Part shown: piece by piece, positions 33,560 through 41,764 of the stretch
Layout: each line of letters begins with the position of its first letter
Position numbering within the stretch: position 1 is the first letter of the stretch
NCBI GenBank assembly: GCA_050951405.1
Contig: JBMNIZ010000002.1
Span: 186,001-250,000, forward strand
Length of the DNA stretch: 64,000 nucleotides
From: JBMNIZ01 sp050951405
GTDB taxonomy: Bacteria > Bacillota > DULZ01
Reading direction: 5' to 3'
Translations under genes and position numbers: made by a program
The notes under the pieces: model-generated
What the model was told of the DNA's origin: nothing
Database searches by the model: none
Seen by the model: only the letters and a program-made list of their open reading frames with translations

Positions 33560-34948
33560 TTGCACAGCCGGGCAAAAAGGAGGGTGAGGGCCATCGTTTG
33601 TTTTGTAAGAACACGGAAGCAAAGAGAGAGACGGCATATTATCGGCTTCGCCTTGAGTATATTTCTGATTTTTGCGGCATTATTCCTGGGTCTTCCTGAA
33701 GATGCGTTGGCGGCAACGGATTCCTTGGAAATCACCGGGGAGGGGGTGGCCTCCCCGCTGGTGTTCAGCCGGGAGGAACTGGAAGAGATGGAGCAGCACC
33801 AGTACTTGTACAGCGCCATTAATACCTGGCCTACCAAGAAATGGTATGTGGGCAAAGGGGTTCGGCTGTGGGATTTGCTCGTGCAAGCGGGAATAAAAGA
33901 AGAAGCCACTTTGCTCAAGTTTACCGCAGCCGACGGGTACACGGTAACGTTGACCATGGAAGAGCTGTTTAGGGAAAAACGCTACTGCTTTCCTCACTTT
34001 CTGTCCCAGGAAGAGGGTCACATTCCCGGCGATCCCTCGGACCGGATGGAGGTGGACACCATCATCGCCCTCATCGGAGTGGAAGGCAGTGACAATCCCG
34101 CTTATATGAACCGGTTGAATACTTTGCAGCTGATGCTGGGCCAGAGAGCCGTCACTGAACAGACCGGGAATCTGTTTGTGAAGTACTTAAGCAAAATAGA
34201 AGTTCTCACCGATGAACCGGAAAAATGGGATGCTCCTCAGGCCAATCCGGGGAGCGGTACCGTGTCTCCGGGGACCATGGTTACCCTGAGCAATCTGCGG
34301 AATGACGATGATAAGATCTATTACACCACAGACGGCACCACGCCCACTTTGGACAGCCCTATTTATAACTGGATTTCCAGCCGCTGGTGGTCAGCCAGGG
34401 CGGATGTGTTGGGTCTTATCAACCGGCCCATCGGGCCCATCAACCAGGATACCACCATCAAGGCTATTACCATCGGCCCCGGCAAACTGAACAGCGATGT
34501 GGTCACCTTTCACTATCGGGTGGAGGACGGATCGGCTGCGCAAACTGAAAAGCCGGCGGCAAAAGTGGTCAAGCTCACTATCGGCCGGCGGGAAGCCAGT
34601 GTGGACGGTGTTCCTTTTATTCTTGATGAGGCCCCTTATCTCCATCCCGGAATCAGCCGCACCCTGGTGCCGGTGCGCTTTGTCAGTGAGGCTTTAGGGG
34701 CGCAAGTGGTCTGGCATCCGGAAAGGGGAGAGGTGAGCATTTCCCACGGGACAAAAGAAATCCTTTTGATGCCCGGGTCAGATCAGGTTTTGGTGGACGG
34801 TGTCCGGCAGGCGATTGAATGTCCTCCGGCTCTCCTGCCGCCGGGACGCCTTTTTGTTCCCCTGCGTTTCGTCAGCGAGACCCTGGGGGCCCAAGTGGAT
34901 TATAAAGCAGAGACGGGCCAGATCATCATCAGCAGGGGAGAGGACTAG
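33560..34948 (+). CDS. Exported molybdopterin-fold-like protein with chitobiase-like and stalk domains
   Basis: 462-residue third paralogue. A long basic N-terminus precedes the signal-type helix (IIGFALSIFLIFAALFLGL; cleavage near ALAAT). Molybdopterin-fold-like domain (about 55-230; YSAINTWPTKKWYVGKGVRL, KFTAADGYTVTLTMEELF, QRAVTEQTGNLFVKYLSKIE), chitobiase-like module (IYYTTDGTTPTLDSPIYNWI), then a copper-amine-oxidase N-terminal-like stalk domain (about 345-460) with two TLVPVRFVSEALGAQV-type units. It swaps the SLH or TM anchor of its paralogues for the stalk. TTG 33560 is chosen for AAAGGAG 7 bases upstream; TTG 33539 is the longest option. Confidence 0.75.
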   Translation: MHSRAKRRVRAIVCFVRTRKQRERRHIIGFALSIFLIFAALFLGLPEDALAATDSLEITGEGVASPLVFSREELEEMEQHQYLYSAINTWPTKKWYVGKGVRLWDLLVQAGIKEEATLLKFTAADGYTVTLTMEELFREKRYCFPHFLSQEEGHIPGDPSDRMEVDTIIALIGVEGSDNPAYMNRLNTLQLMLGQRAVTEQTGNLFVKYLSKIEVLTDEPEKWDAPQANPGSGTVSPGTMVTLSNLRNDDDKIYYTTDGTTPTLDSPIYNWISSRWWSARADVLGLINRPIGPINQDTTIKAITIGPGKLNSDVVTFHYRVEDGSAAQTEKPAAKVVKLTIGRREASVDGVPFILDEAPYLHPGISRTLVPVRFVSEALGAQVVWHPERGEVSISHGTKEILLMPGSDQVLVDGVRQAIECPPALLPPGRLFVPLRFVSETLGAQVDYKAETGQIIISRGED

Positions 34949-35183
34949 CTTTTGAAGAAAGGCATGCACGATTCTTTTCAAGGATTAAAGATAGGGTGTC
35001 TTTTTGTCCTAGCGTTATGTAAAAATAAGCATAGCATTAGGAGGAGGTGGTGCGGCCGGATTGAAGGGCGGCTGTTGGAGGCAGGTTAGGAGTGGTTAGA
35101 TGCATAAGGGGAGGAGCTCAAGACCACGTTTGGCCAAGGAGCATGGAGCCGTCCCCTAATATGGAAATGGGAGGAGAAGCGAG

Positions 35184-38100
35184 ATGGATCTGTCATGGAA
35201 AAACAGGCAAAAATTATTACCGCTGATGCTGTTGGTTGTGCTGGCGGCAGCGCTGGCTTTGACGGCAGTGGCGCCGCAGTTAGCCATTGCTTCCGGTCCT
35301 GCTGTCCTTTATGAGGGGAAAGTGAATTTGAGCCCCGGTGAGACTTTCAGCGTGACCGCCTATAATTCCGGGGCAGCGTATGCGGTGAACAAGGATACGC
35401 CCTTGGGAGCACTGCAGGCGGCGGCAGCTGCCGGCGGCTTCAGCTATGATGTTACCGACAAGAATTATACAGCTTCGGGAGCCCTCCTGCTGGACAATAT
35501 CGGGGATTACCATTATGTGAAGGGTGGCGGCAGGTGGTACGCTTACGTGAACGGCGTCTACAAAGACGGATACAACAATCCCGCCGGTGCCCTGAACCTG
35601 ATTCCATTGGCCAGCGGGGACAGGGTGGAATTTTACTATGCGGCCGGAATTGCCGATCCCAATGACCTGGATGCGGTCAAGGGGGCAGCTGAGGCGGCGG
35701 TGATAACCTTGGTGGAGGCAGGCAGCGGTGCCGCAGCCGCACCTTCGGAAGACTGGGTGCTGCAGCTTATGGGAGCCAGGAATGAAACCGTGTCCAGAGC
35801 TTATTTCGAGCAAGGTTTGGCCTGTGCTTCTTCCAGTCATTACGTGACCTGGACTGACCAGGATGGCAATGTCTGGGGAGGAGTGCCCCTCTGGCTCCTG
35901 GTGGGCATGGTGGATGATGATCCGGATGTGGGTCCTTATCATTTTAACTTTAATGATGAGCTGGCCCAGAAGGGTTATAAGATTAAGATCATAGCCGGTG
36001 ACGGATGGGATACAACCCTTGACAGCACAGCCATCGCCCGCAACAACGGATATATCGTCGCCAATACTCTCAACGGAGAACCCTTGCCCTTGAAAACGGA
36101 GGCGGGGAAAGACTCCTGGCCTCTCCATCTGAAAGGTGAAGCGGTTTTCGGCGGGCAGCAGGTAGGCAATATTGTGCGCATTGAGCTCTCCGATCTGCCT
36201 GAAGAAACGGCGGGCTGGACCTTGGAGATGGTGGGAGACATCGGAGATGTGATTACCCAGGAAGAGTTTGAAGAAGGATTGGCCTGTACCGGTTCCGGCC
36301 ATTATCAGGAATGGACGGACAAAGACGGCAATGTCTGGTCCGGCGTGCCCTTGTGGGTGCTCCTAGGTGCGGTGGACGATATTGAGACCGGCGGACACTG
36401 GACTTTCAATGATGAGCTGGCCGCGCAAGGCTATTCCGTGCAAGTGATTGCCGGGGACGGTTTTTCCCGGACTTTTGACAGCAAAGATGTGGCCAGAAAT
36501 GATGCCTATCTTGTTGCCAATAAGGTAAACGGTGTCCCTCTGAGCGGATCATCGGCACCCCTGCGCCTGGTGGGAGCAGCCGTGGCCAAAGATGATGGTT
36601 CCCTGGGTGGAGCCGCCGTAGGCAATATAGTTCGGATCGAAATACCCGAACTGCAGACACCGGCAGCCGCTGCCGGAAGCTGGAACCTGAAGCTGACCGG
36701 CCAGATCACAGATGTGATCAGCCAGTCCGAGTTTGAGACCGGTTTAGCCTGTCCCAATTCGGGCCATCGGGTGGAATGGACCGACGGTGAAGGAAATGTC
36801 TGGTCAGGCATGCCCCTTTGGCTCCTGGCAGGTTGGGTGGATGACCGGCAGCCCCATGCTTTTAACGGCAATCTGGCCAGCATTGGCTACAAAATTCTGG
36901 TGAAAGCGGCAGACGGCTACACCAAGGATTTTGACAGTGAAGATGTGGCCAGAAGTAATGACTATATTGTGGCTGACCGGGTGAACGGTAAAGCTCTTAC
37001 GGATGCTTGGCCTCTGCGCCTGGTGGGCCCGGCTGTGGCCAGGGATGACGGCGGACTCGGCGGCGCCAGCGTGGGGAATATTGCGGATATTGAACTGACT
37101 TCCTTTGGGACCGCCCCCTCCGCACCTGGGCTGCGCATTGTCAAGTACGGGGAAGACGGGGTCACCATTATCGATGAGGTCACCGTTGATTACAAGTGGA
37201 TGGAAGAGAACCTGCCGGTGATCGGAGACGGAAAAACGGTCTATAAATTCGAGGGTATTACCAATAACCCGGATGACATCTGGGATGCGGATGAGACTTA
37301 TCCGGGCGGCTTCAAGATCGCCAATGCAGTGAAGGGTACTCGCTTGAAGGATCTCTGTGAGCTGGTGGGCGGCATGGGAGCAGGGACCGAACTGGTTCTG
37401 GTGGCCAGAGACGGTTATGAAACTAAACTGCCCTATTCTTCCATCTACACGGATCCTTCCGTACAGGAACGCCAAGGAGATGCCATTTTAGCCTGGTGGG
37501 CCGACGGGAAATATGTGCCCGAATATGCCGACGGGATGCGCTTATTCTTCACTCCGGGCGGAGACAACGTTTACGGTCAGTGGGATATGCACGAAACACT
37601 GCCGGAAAGCTACTGGCATTATTACTATGCGGACGGAGTGATGTATCCTTCCTGTGCGGGCTTGTCGGCCAAGTGGATCGAAGAAATCAGGGTCTACTCC
37701 ATCCCTCAGGGCGATTGGACCCTGGAGCTGGACGGCACGGCTCTGGGCGGACTGGCTTATGATGTGAGCAAAACCTATTTTGAATCCGCTCTGGTCTGCC
37801 AGTTCGGTGCCAACCATAAGGCCGCCTATACCGACGGGGAAGGCAGAGTATGGGAAGGGATGCCCCTGTGGCTCCTGGTAGGATTTGTGGACGATGCCGA
37901 CCAGCATTCAGATAACGCTTTCAACGATGAACTGGCTCAGGCCGGATACCAGGTAGTAATCTCCAGCAGGGACGGCAAATCGGCGGTCATCGACAGCGCC
38001 CATATTATGCGGAACACCGATTACATTGTGGCCAATAGCTTGAACGGAGCTCTGATCCCCGAATCCGACAGCAGTTGGCCTCTCCGGCTGGTGGGGCCGG

Positions 38101-38543
38101 CGGTGAGCGGGGACAAGTCCCTGAAGCAGATTGCCAGAATTGAATTGCAGCCCGGGAAGCCGGCGGTGGTCATCAAGCTCACTCTGGGCAATAAAGAAGC
38201 TGTTGTTGACGGCAAATCTTCTGCTCTGGATGTGGCCCCCAAAGCCGGTGCTGCAGACGGGAAAGCCATGGTGCCCCTGCGCTTTGTCAGCGAGGCCCTG
38301 GGAGCTGAAGTTCAATGGGATCCGGCCGGCGGTCAGATAACCGTCAGCTACGGGGATAAGGAAATCCTTCTGACTCCGGCTTCCAATAAGATTACAGTGA
38401 ACGGTGAGGAAAACTCCCTTGACGGTGCCCCGGAAATGCTTCCACCGGGCCGTGTGCTGGTGCCTCTGGACTTTTTCAGCCGTTTCTTCGGGGATGTGAC
38501 TGGTAGCCAGACTGAGGCCGGGGAGATTACCATCAGCAGGTAA
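35184..38543 (+). CDS. Giant exported protein: DUF4430, repeated molybdopterin-fold-like domains and stalk domain
   Basis: 1119-residue secreted protein. Signal peptide (cleavage near AIASG); DUF4430 domain, related to the C-terminal domain of transcobalamin (about 40-160; GGGRWYAYVNGVYKDGY); then repeats of about 155 residues starting near 188, 342 and 497, a larger divergent one at about 645-855, and another at about 856-990; finally a stalk domain (about 995-1119). Four repeats keep Cys and His in L(A/V)C-x4-5-H (C214, C368, C523, C872) just before W(S/G/E)GxPLW, where the sulfite-oxidase fold carries its Mo-ligating Cys. All also keep GDGW/DGY-type loops, NG-x-PL and PLRLVG. It begins 235 bases after the previous gene with a strong GGAGGAG site, so it may have its own promoter. 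Confidence 0.78.
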   Translation: MDLSWKNRQKLLPLMLLVVLAAALALTAVAPQLAIASGPAVLYEGKVNLSPGETFSVTAYNSGAAYAVNKDTPLGALQAAAAAGGFSYDVTDKNYTASGALLLDNIGDYHYVKGGGRWYAYVNGVYKDGYNNPAGALNLIPLASGDRVEFYYAAGIADPNDLDAVKGAAEAAVITLVEAGSGAAAAPSEDWVLQLMGARNETVSRAYFEQGLACASSSHYVTWTDQDGNVWGGVPLWLLVGMVDDDPDVGPYHFNFNDELAQKGYKIKIIAGDGWDTTLDSTAIARNNGYIVANTLNGEPLPLKTEAGKDSWPLHLKGEAVFGGQQVGNIVRIELSDLPEETAGWTLEMVGDIGDVITQEEFEEGLACTGSGHYQEWTDKDGNVWSGVPLWVLLGAVDDIETGGHWTFNDELAAQGYSVQVIAGDGFSRTFDSKDVARNDAYLVANKVNGVPLSGSSAPLRLVGAAVAKDDGSLGGAAVGNIVRIEIPELQTPAAAAGSWNLKLTGQITDVISQSEFETGLACPNSGHRVEWTDGEGNVWSGMPLWLLAGWVDDRQPHAFNGNLASIGYKILVKAADGYTKDFDSEDVARSNDYIVADRVNGKALTDAWPLRLVGPAVARDDGGLGGASVGNIADIELTSFGTAPSAPGLRIVKYGEDGVTIIDEVTVDYKWMEENLPVIGDGKTVYKFEGITNNPDDIWDADETYPGGFKIANAVKGTRLKDLCELVGGMGAGTELVLVARDGYETKLPYSSIYTDPSVQERQGDAILAWWADGKYVPEYADGMRLFFTPGGDNVYGQWDMHETLPESYWHYYYADGVMYPSCAGLSAKWIEEIRVYSIPQGDWTLELDGTALGGLAYDVSKTYFESALVCQFGANHKAAYTDGEGRVWEGMPLWLLVGFVDDADQHSDNAFNDELAQAGYQVVISSRDGKSAVIDSAHIMRNTDYIVANSLNGALIPESDSSWPLRLVGPAVSGDKSLKQIARIELQPGKPAVVIKLTLGNKEAVVDGKSSALDVAPKAGAADGKAMVPLRFVSEALGAEVQWDPAGGQITVSYGDKEILLTPASNKITVNGEENSLDGAPEMLPPGRVLVPLDFFSRFFGDVTGSQTEAGEITISR

Positions 38544-38574
38544 GAGAGAAGTTTTTTAACTAAAAAAAATCTGA

Positions 38575-38612
38575 GGAAATTGGACAAAACAGGCCTGTTT
38601 TGTCCAATTTCC
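38575..38612. terminator. 38-base perfect palindrome, probable terminator
   Basis: GGAAATTGGACAAAACAGG followed immediately by its exact reverse complement (19-bp arms, no spacer), 31 bases after the stop of the giant surface protein. An A8 run precedes it and CTCTTT follows. It would form a long hairpin in RNA; an operator role cannot be excluded. Confidence 0.65.
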
Positions 38613-38684
38613 CTCTTTACGGCTTTAAAAATCGCTAGCTGATGATTAGAATAGGTATTAGCAGTATGGAAAGAGAGGGCTTTT

Positions 38685-40046
38685 TTGCGCATGGAAAGGC
38701 AGGAATTAGATCTTTTAACTGAAAAAAGGCGGTGGGCCCGCCTGCCGGTGACGGCCCTTCTTTTTTCCCTGCTCTTTTTTCTAATATGTTTTGGGATAGG
38801 AATGGGGCAGGCAGGAGCGGCAGAGGAAGCGGTTTTGCAGACCGGCCGGCCGGATTTGATCCTGCTTTCCTGGAGGAAAGACCCTCTTACCACCCAGACC
38901 GTTTCCTGGCAGGGAACTGCCGGTCCCGGCCGGGAGCGAATCCAGTACCTGCCCGCCGCTGATTTTGCGGGAAGCTTTGCTGGGGCTAGGGAACTGCCGG
39001 CAGAAGAAAATGAGCTTCTCGACGGGAGCAGGCGCTGGGAAGTAACCTTGGAAGGACTCAATCCGGACACTCCTTATGTTTACCGGGTGGGCAGGCAGGG
39101 CGCTTGGAGTGAACCCGCTTTTTTTACCACCGCCGGGGAAGGGCTTGAGTTTTCTTTTCTCTACATGGGCGATGTGCAGGAAGGCTATGAAAGCTGGGGA
39201 AAGATGCTGGAAAGGGCGCTGGCGGAAAAGCCGGAGTTGAAATTTATCCTTTCCGGTGGAGACCTGGTGGATGAAGGAAACAGCATGGAGGAATGGCTCC
39301 GCTTTTTTGCTGCCGGCAGTTCGGTTTTTCGCCGGCTTCCCCTGATGCCTACCGTGGGGAACCACGACGACAGCCAGCTCTTCCGGCAGTTTTTTGCCCT
39401 ACCGGGAAACGGGCCCGAGGGACATGGGGAGACCATTTACTCCTTCGACTACGGCAACTGCCATTTTACGGTGCTGAACAGCAATTGGATGGGGAGGCCC
39501 GACAGCGGTGACTATGATAGGATTTCCCGCTGGCTCCGGGAGGACTTGCGGCAGAGCCGGCAGCTGTGGAAAATTGTCGTCTTCCATCATCCCCCTTACC
39601 CGGTGGCCCCGGACTGGCGGGCGGAAGTCTTACAGGAGCACTGGGTGCCGATTTTGGAGGAAAATGGTGTGGATCTGGTTTTCGTGGGCCACCAGCATCT
39701 TTATATGCGGACCAAGCCCTTAAAGGACGGCCGGATTCAGCCGGAGGGGGAAGGTATTGTCTACCTGATGGGCAATGCGGGGACCAAGCATTACAGTTTC
39801 CAGTCGGCTGCCGATTATGTGGCTGTCCTGCTGACCCGGGTCCAGAATTACCAGATTGTTGAACTGCGGGGAAACAGCCTGACCGTGACCTCCAAGGACT
39901 GGCAAGGGAATGTGGTTGACAATTTCCGGCTGGTGAAGGAGGCTGGCGGCGGCAATTTGTCCACCGGCCGATGGATTAGGCTGGTGGTATGTCTGATCCA
40001 GCTGCTCCGGGGCGCGGTCCCACTCAGCCCCGGCGGGATGAACTAA
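38685..40046 (+). CDS. Exported purple-acid-phosphatase-like metallophosphoesterase
   Basis: 453-residue secreted enzyme with a signal-type helix (about residues 20-45), an N-terminal fibronectin-III-like domain (about 55-145; PDTPYVYRVGRQGAWSEPAF) and a calcineurin-like phosphoesterase domain with the metal motifs LYMGDVQEG, ILSGGDLVDEG, PTVGNHDD, VVFHHPPYP and FVGHQHLYMR. This arrangement is that of purple acid phosphatases and it would hydrolyse phosphate esters or anhydrides outside the cell. The C-terminus ends in a hydrophobic stretch that may anchor it. Start TTG 38685 or ATG 38691. In a cofactor-uptake context it could dephosphorylate the ligand before transport; this is inference. 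Confidence 0.88.
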   Translation: MRMERQELDLLTEKRRWARLPVTALLFSLLFFLICFGIGMGQAGAAEEAVLQTGRPDLILLSWRKDPLTTQTVSWQGTAGPGRERIQYLPAADFAGSFAGARELPAEENELLDGSRRWEVTLEGLNPDTPYVYRVGRQGAWSEPAFFTTAGEGLEFSFLYMGDVQEGYESWGKMLERALAEKPELKFILSGGDLVDEGNSMEEWLRFFAAGSSVFRRLPLMPTVGNHDDSQLFRQFFALPGNGPEGHGETIYSFDYGNCHFTVLNSNWMGRPDSGDYDRISRWLREDLRQSRQLWKIVVFHHPPYPVAPDWRAEVLQEHWVPILEENGVDLVFVGHQHLYMRTKPLKDGRIQPEGEGIVYLMGNAGTKHYSFQSAADYVAVLLTRVQNYQIVELRGNSLTVTSKDWQGNVVDNFRLVKEAGGGNLSTGRWIRLVVCLIQLLRGAVPLSPGGMN

Positions 40047-40063
40047 AGGGGTTGGAAGGAAAA

Positions 40064-40633
40064 ATGAAAGACAGGAGAAGCTTTTTCCCTGCCTGGACGG
40101 TTTTATTATTCTCTATTCTCCTGCTGTCCTCCCCGCTTTTGGCCGGATGCGGCGGCGAGGAGGAAGCCCCTGCTTCCCTGGGCGAAGAGGGCTGGCTGTT
40201 GATCCAGGGCAGCGGGGTGGAAGAGCCGGTGCGTCTTTCCCTGGAGGAGCTGAAGGCCATGGAGGAAGGGCTGGTGGAAGACGACTATTTTTCCATTAAC
40301 TCATACGGCACGGAACAGTATTTTCATTTCCGGGGGATTTGGGTTTGGCATCTCCTGCAGGAAAAAGTGAAACTGAAGGAGGGCGCCTCCAAGGTGACCT
40401 TCATCGCCGGAGACGGCTACCAGGTGGAATATACCCTGGAAGAAGTGCAGAGAGAGGATTACATAGACCAACGAAATCCCGCCGCCAAATACAAGATGAT
40501 CTTGGCCTGGGAAGAAGACGGCTGGGAAAACAGCGCCCGTGAACCCTTCCGGCTGGTGGTGGGCCAGAGAGAGCCGGGAGAGGCGAACAAGCCCTATTGG
40601 GTGCGCAATGTGAGGATCATCCGCATTGATTGA
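40064..40633 (+). CDS. Lipoprotein with molybdopterin-fold-like domain
   Basis: 189-residue lipoprotein: signal peptide with lipobox LLAGCGG (Cys near residue 29), an acidic linker, then one compact domain (about 45-189) with DDYFSINSYGTEQYFHFRGI, VWHLLQEKVKL, VTFIAGDGYQVEYTLEEVQ and FRLVVGQREPGEANKPYWVR. It is the minimal version of the domain in the large surface proteins, again with S-I-N instead of Cys. ATG 40064 follows GGAAGG. It lies 20 bases before the S-component gene, so it is probably the membrane-proximal binding partner of that ECF transporter. Confidence 0.78.
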   Translation: MKDRRSFFPAWTVLLFSILLLSSPLLAGCGGEEEAPASLGEEGWLLIQGSGVEEPVRLSLEELKAMEEGLVEDDYFSINSYGTEQYFHFRGIWVWHLLQEKVKLKEGASKVTFIAGDGYQVEYTLEEVQREDYIDQRNPAAKYKMILAWEEDGWENSAREPFRLVVGQREPGEANKPYWVRNVRIIRID

Positions 40634-40653
40634 ATAAGCCGGGAGGTGGTCCC

Positions 40654-41733
40654 GTGGCAGGCGAAGAAACAAAAGCGAAGAAATATTATCTGAACAACCG
40701 GGACTTGCTCATCATCGCTGTTTTAAGCGGCATCGGGGGTGTGATGAGCACCTATATCGGTTATTTAGGAAATCTCTTGAATCGCATTTTCGGCATTCCT
40801 TTCGGTGCCGGGCAATTTGTATCCGGCCTGCATGTTTTCTGGTTTATCCTGGTGGCGGGCCTGATCAGAAGACCAGGGGCGGCCAGTGCTGCCGGCCTGC
40901 TCAAAGGTGTAATCGAAATGCTTAGCGGCAGCACCCACGGGCTGGCCATTATCCTGGTTTCCTTTATCCAGGGGCTGCTGGTGGATGCGGTTCTCTTGAT
41001 CATCAGACGCCATAACCTGACCGCCTATATGCTGGCCGGAGGGTTTTCCGCTGCTTCCAATGTTTTTGTCTTCCAGCTTCTCTATTTTTCCAACGCTCCG
41101 GCAGCTTATATTTTCTTGATCAGCGGGCTGGCTTTTATCTCCGGCCTTCTCCTGGCCGGCAGTTTTGGCTACAGCGTCTTGGAGATTCTGCTGCAGGCCA
41201 GGCCGGTGCGGATCTGGGACGCTTCCGGAAAAGCGGTGATTGCCACAGCAGGATCCGGGGGCGGGAGAGGGGCGATCCCGGCTTTCAGGCTTGCGGTCAC
41301 GGCTCTTTTGGTGGCGGTTTTTACGGCGGGAGCTGTCTACTATTTTGCCGCCGTCTTTGAACCTCCCTGGCTGGGCCCTCGCTGCCTGGTGGAAGGGGCG
41401 GTGGAAAACCCCCTTTCTTTTCAGCTGTCCCGTTTCCGCCAGCATGAAACCACCATTACCGCCGAATTGAAGGGCCGGGTCAGCCATGTTCCCTCCCGGG
41501 AATACACGGGCGTTCCCCTAAAGATCATCCTCCGGGAGGCTTCTCCTTTGGAAGGAGCCCGGAAGGTGGTGGTCATGGCCACAGACGGTTATCAGGTGGA
41601 GTTTGATTTGGAAGCGGTGCTGGGTGATGACCGGATGCTCTTGATCCGGGAAGGGGAGATGCTGCGCCTGATCGCCGGCAATTATGAAGGGGGTTACTGG
41701 GTGAGGATGGTGAACAGGATACTGGTGGAATAG
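40654..41733 (+). CDS. ECF transporter S component (YkoE-like) fused to an extracellular molybdopterin-fold-like domain
   Basis: 359-residue membrane protein. Residues ~15-185 form about six TM segments resembling YkoE-type substrate-binding S components (GGVMSTYIGYLGNLLNRIFG, GAGQFVSGLHVFWFILVAGL, GVIEMLSGSTHGLAIILVSF). A cytoplasmic loop and an extra TM (about 207-230) lead to a ~125-residue extracellular domain with TGVPLKIILREASPL, VVVMATDGYQVEFDLEAVL and GYWVRMVNRILVE, the same fold as the upstream lipoprotein. S components normally end with their last TM, so the fusion is unusual. YkoE handles thiamin or HMP; whether this protein does is unknown. GTG 40654 follows GGGAGGTG; TTG 40630 overlaps the previous stop. 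Confidence 0.8.
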   Translation: MAGEETKAKKYYLNNRDLLIIAVLSGIGGVMSTYIGYLGNLLNRIFGIPFGAGQFVSGLHVFWFILVAGLIRRPGAASAAGLLKGVIEMLSGSTHGLAIILVSFIQGLLVDAVLLIIRRHNLTAYMLAGGFSAASNVFVFQLLYFSNAPAAYIFLISGLAFISGLLLAGSFGYSVLEILLQARPVRIWDASGKAVIATAGSGGGRGAIPAFRLAVTALLVAVFTAGAVYYFAAVFEPPWLGPRCLVEGAVENPLSFQLSRFRQHETTITAELKGRVSHVPSREYTGVPLKIILREASPLEGARKVVVMATDGYQVEFDLEAVLGDDRMLLIREGEMLRLIAGNYEGGYWVRMVNRILVE

Positions 41734-41764
41734 GCCTGCCCGGAGGAAGGACAGAGGAGACATT

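Noticed and set aside
34949..35183. Cobalamin or Moco riboswitch before the giant surface protein
   Set aside because: No B12 box and no recognisable Moco core; the region is purine-rich with only a weak hairpin near 34980-35010. A 42-codon frame there (starting near 34964) lacks protein-like character.
35280..36302. 340-residue minus-strand frame
   Set aside because: Shadow of the giant repeat protein; no ribosome site or recognisable domain.
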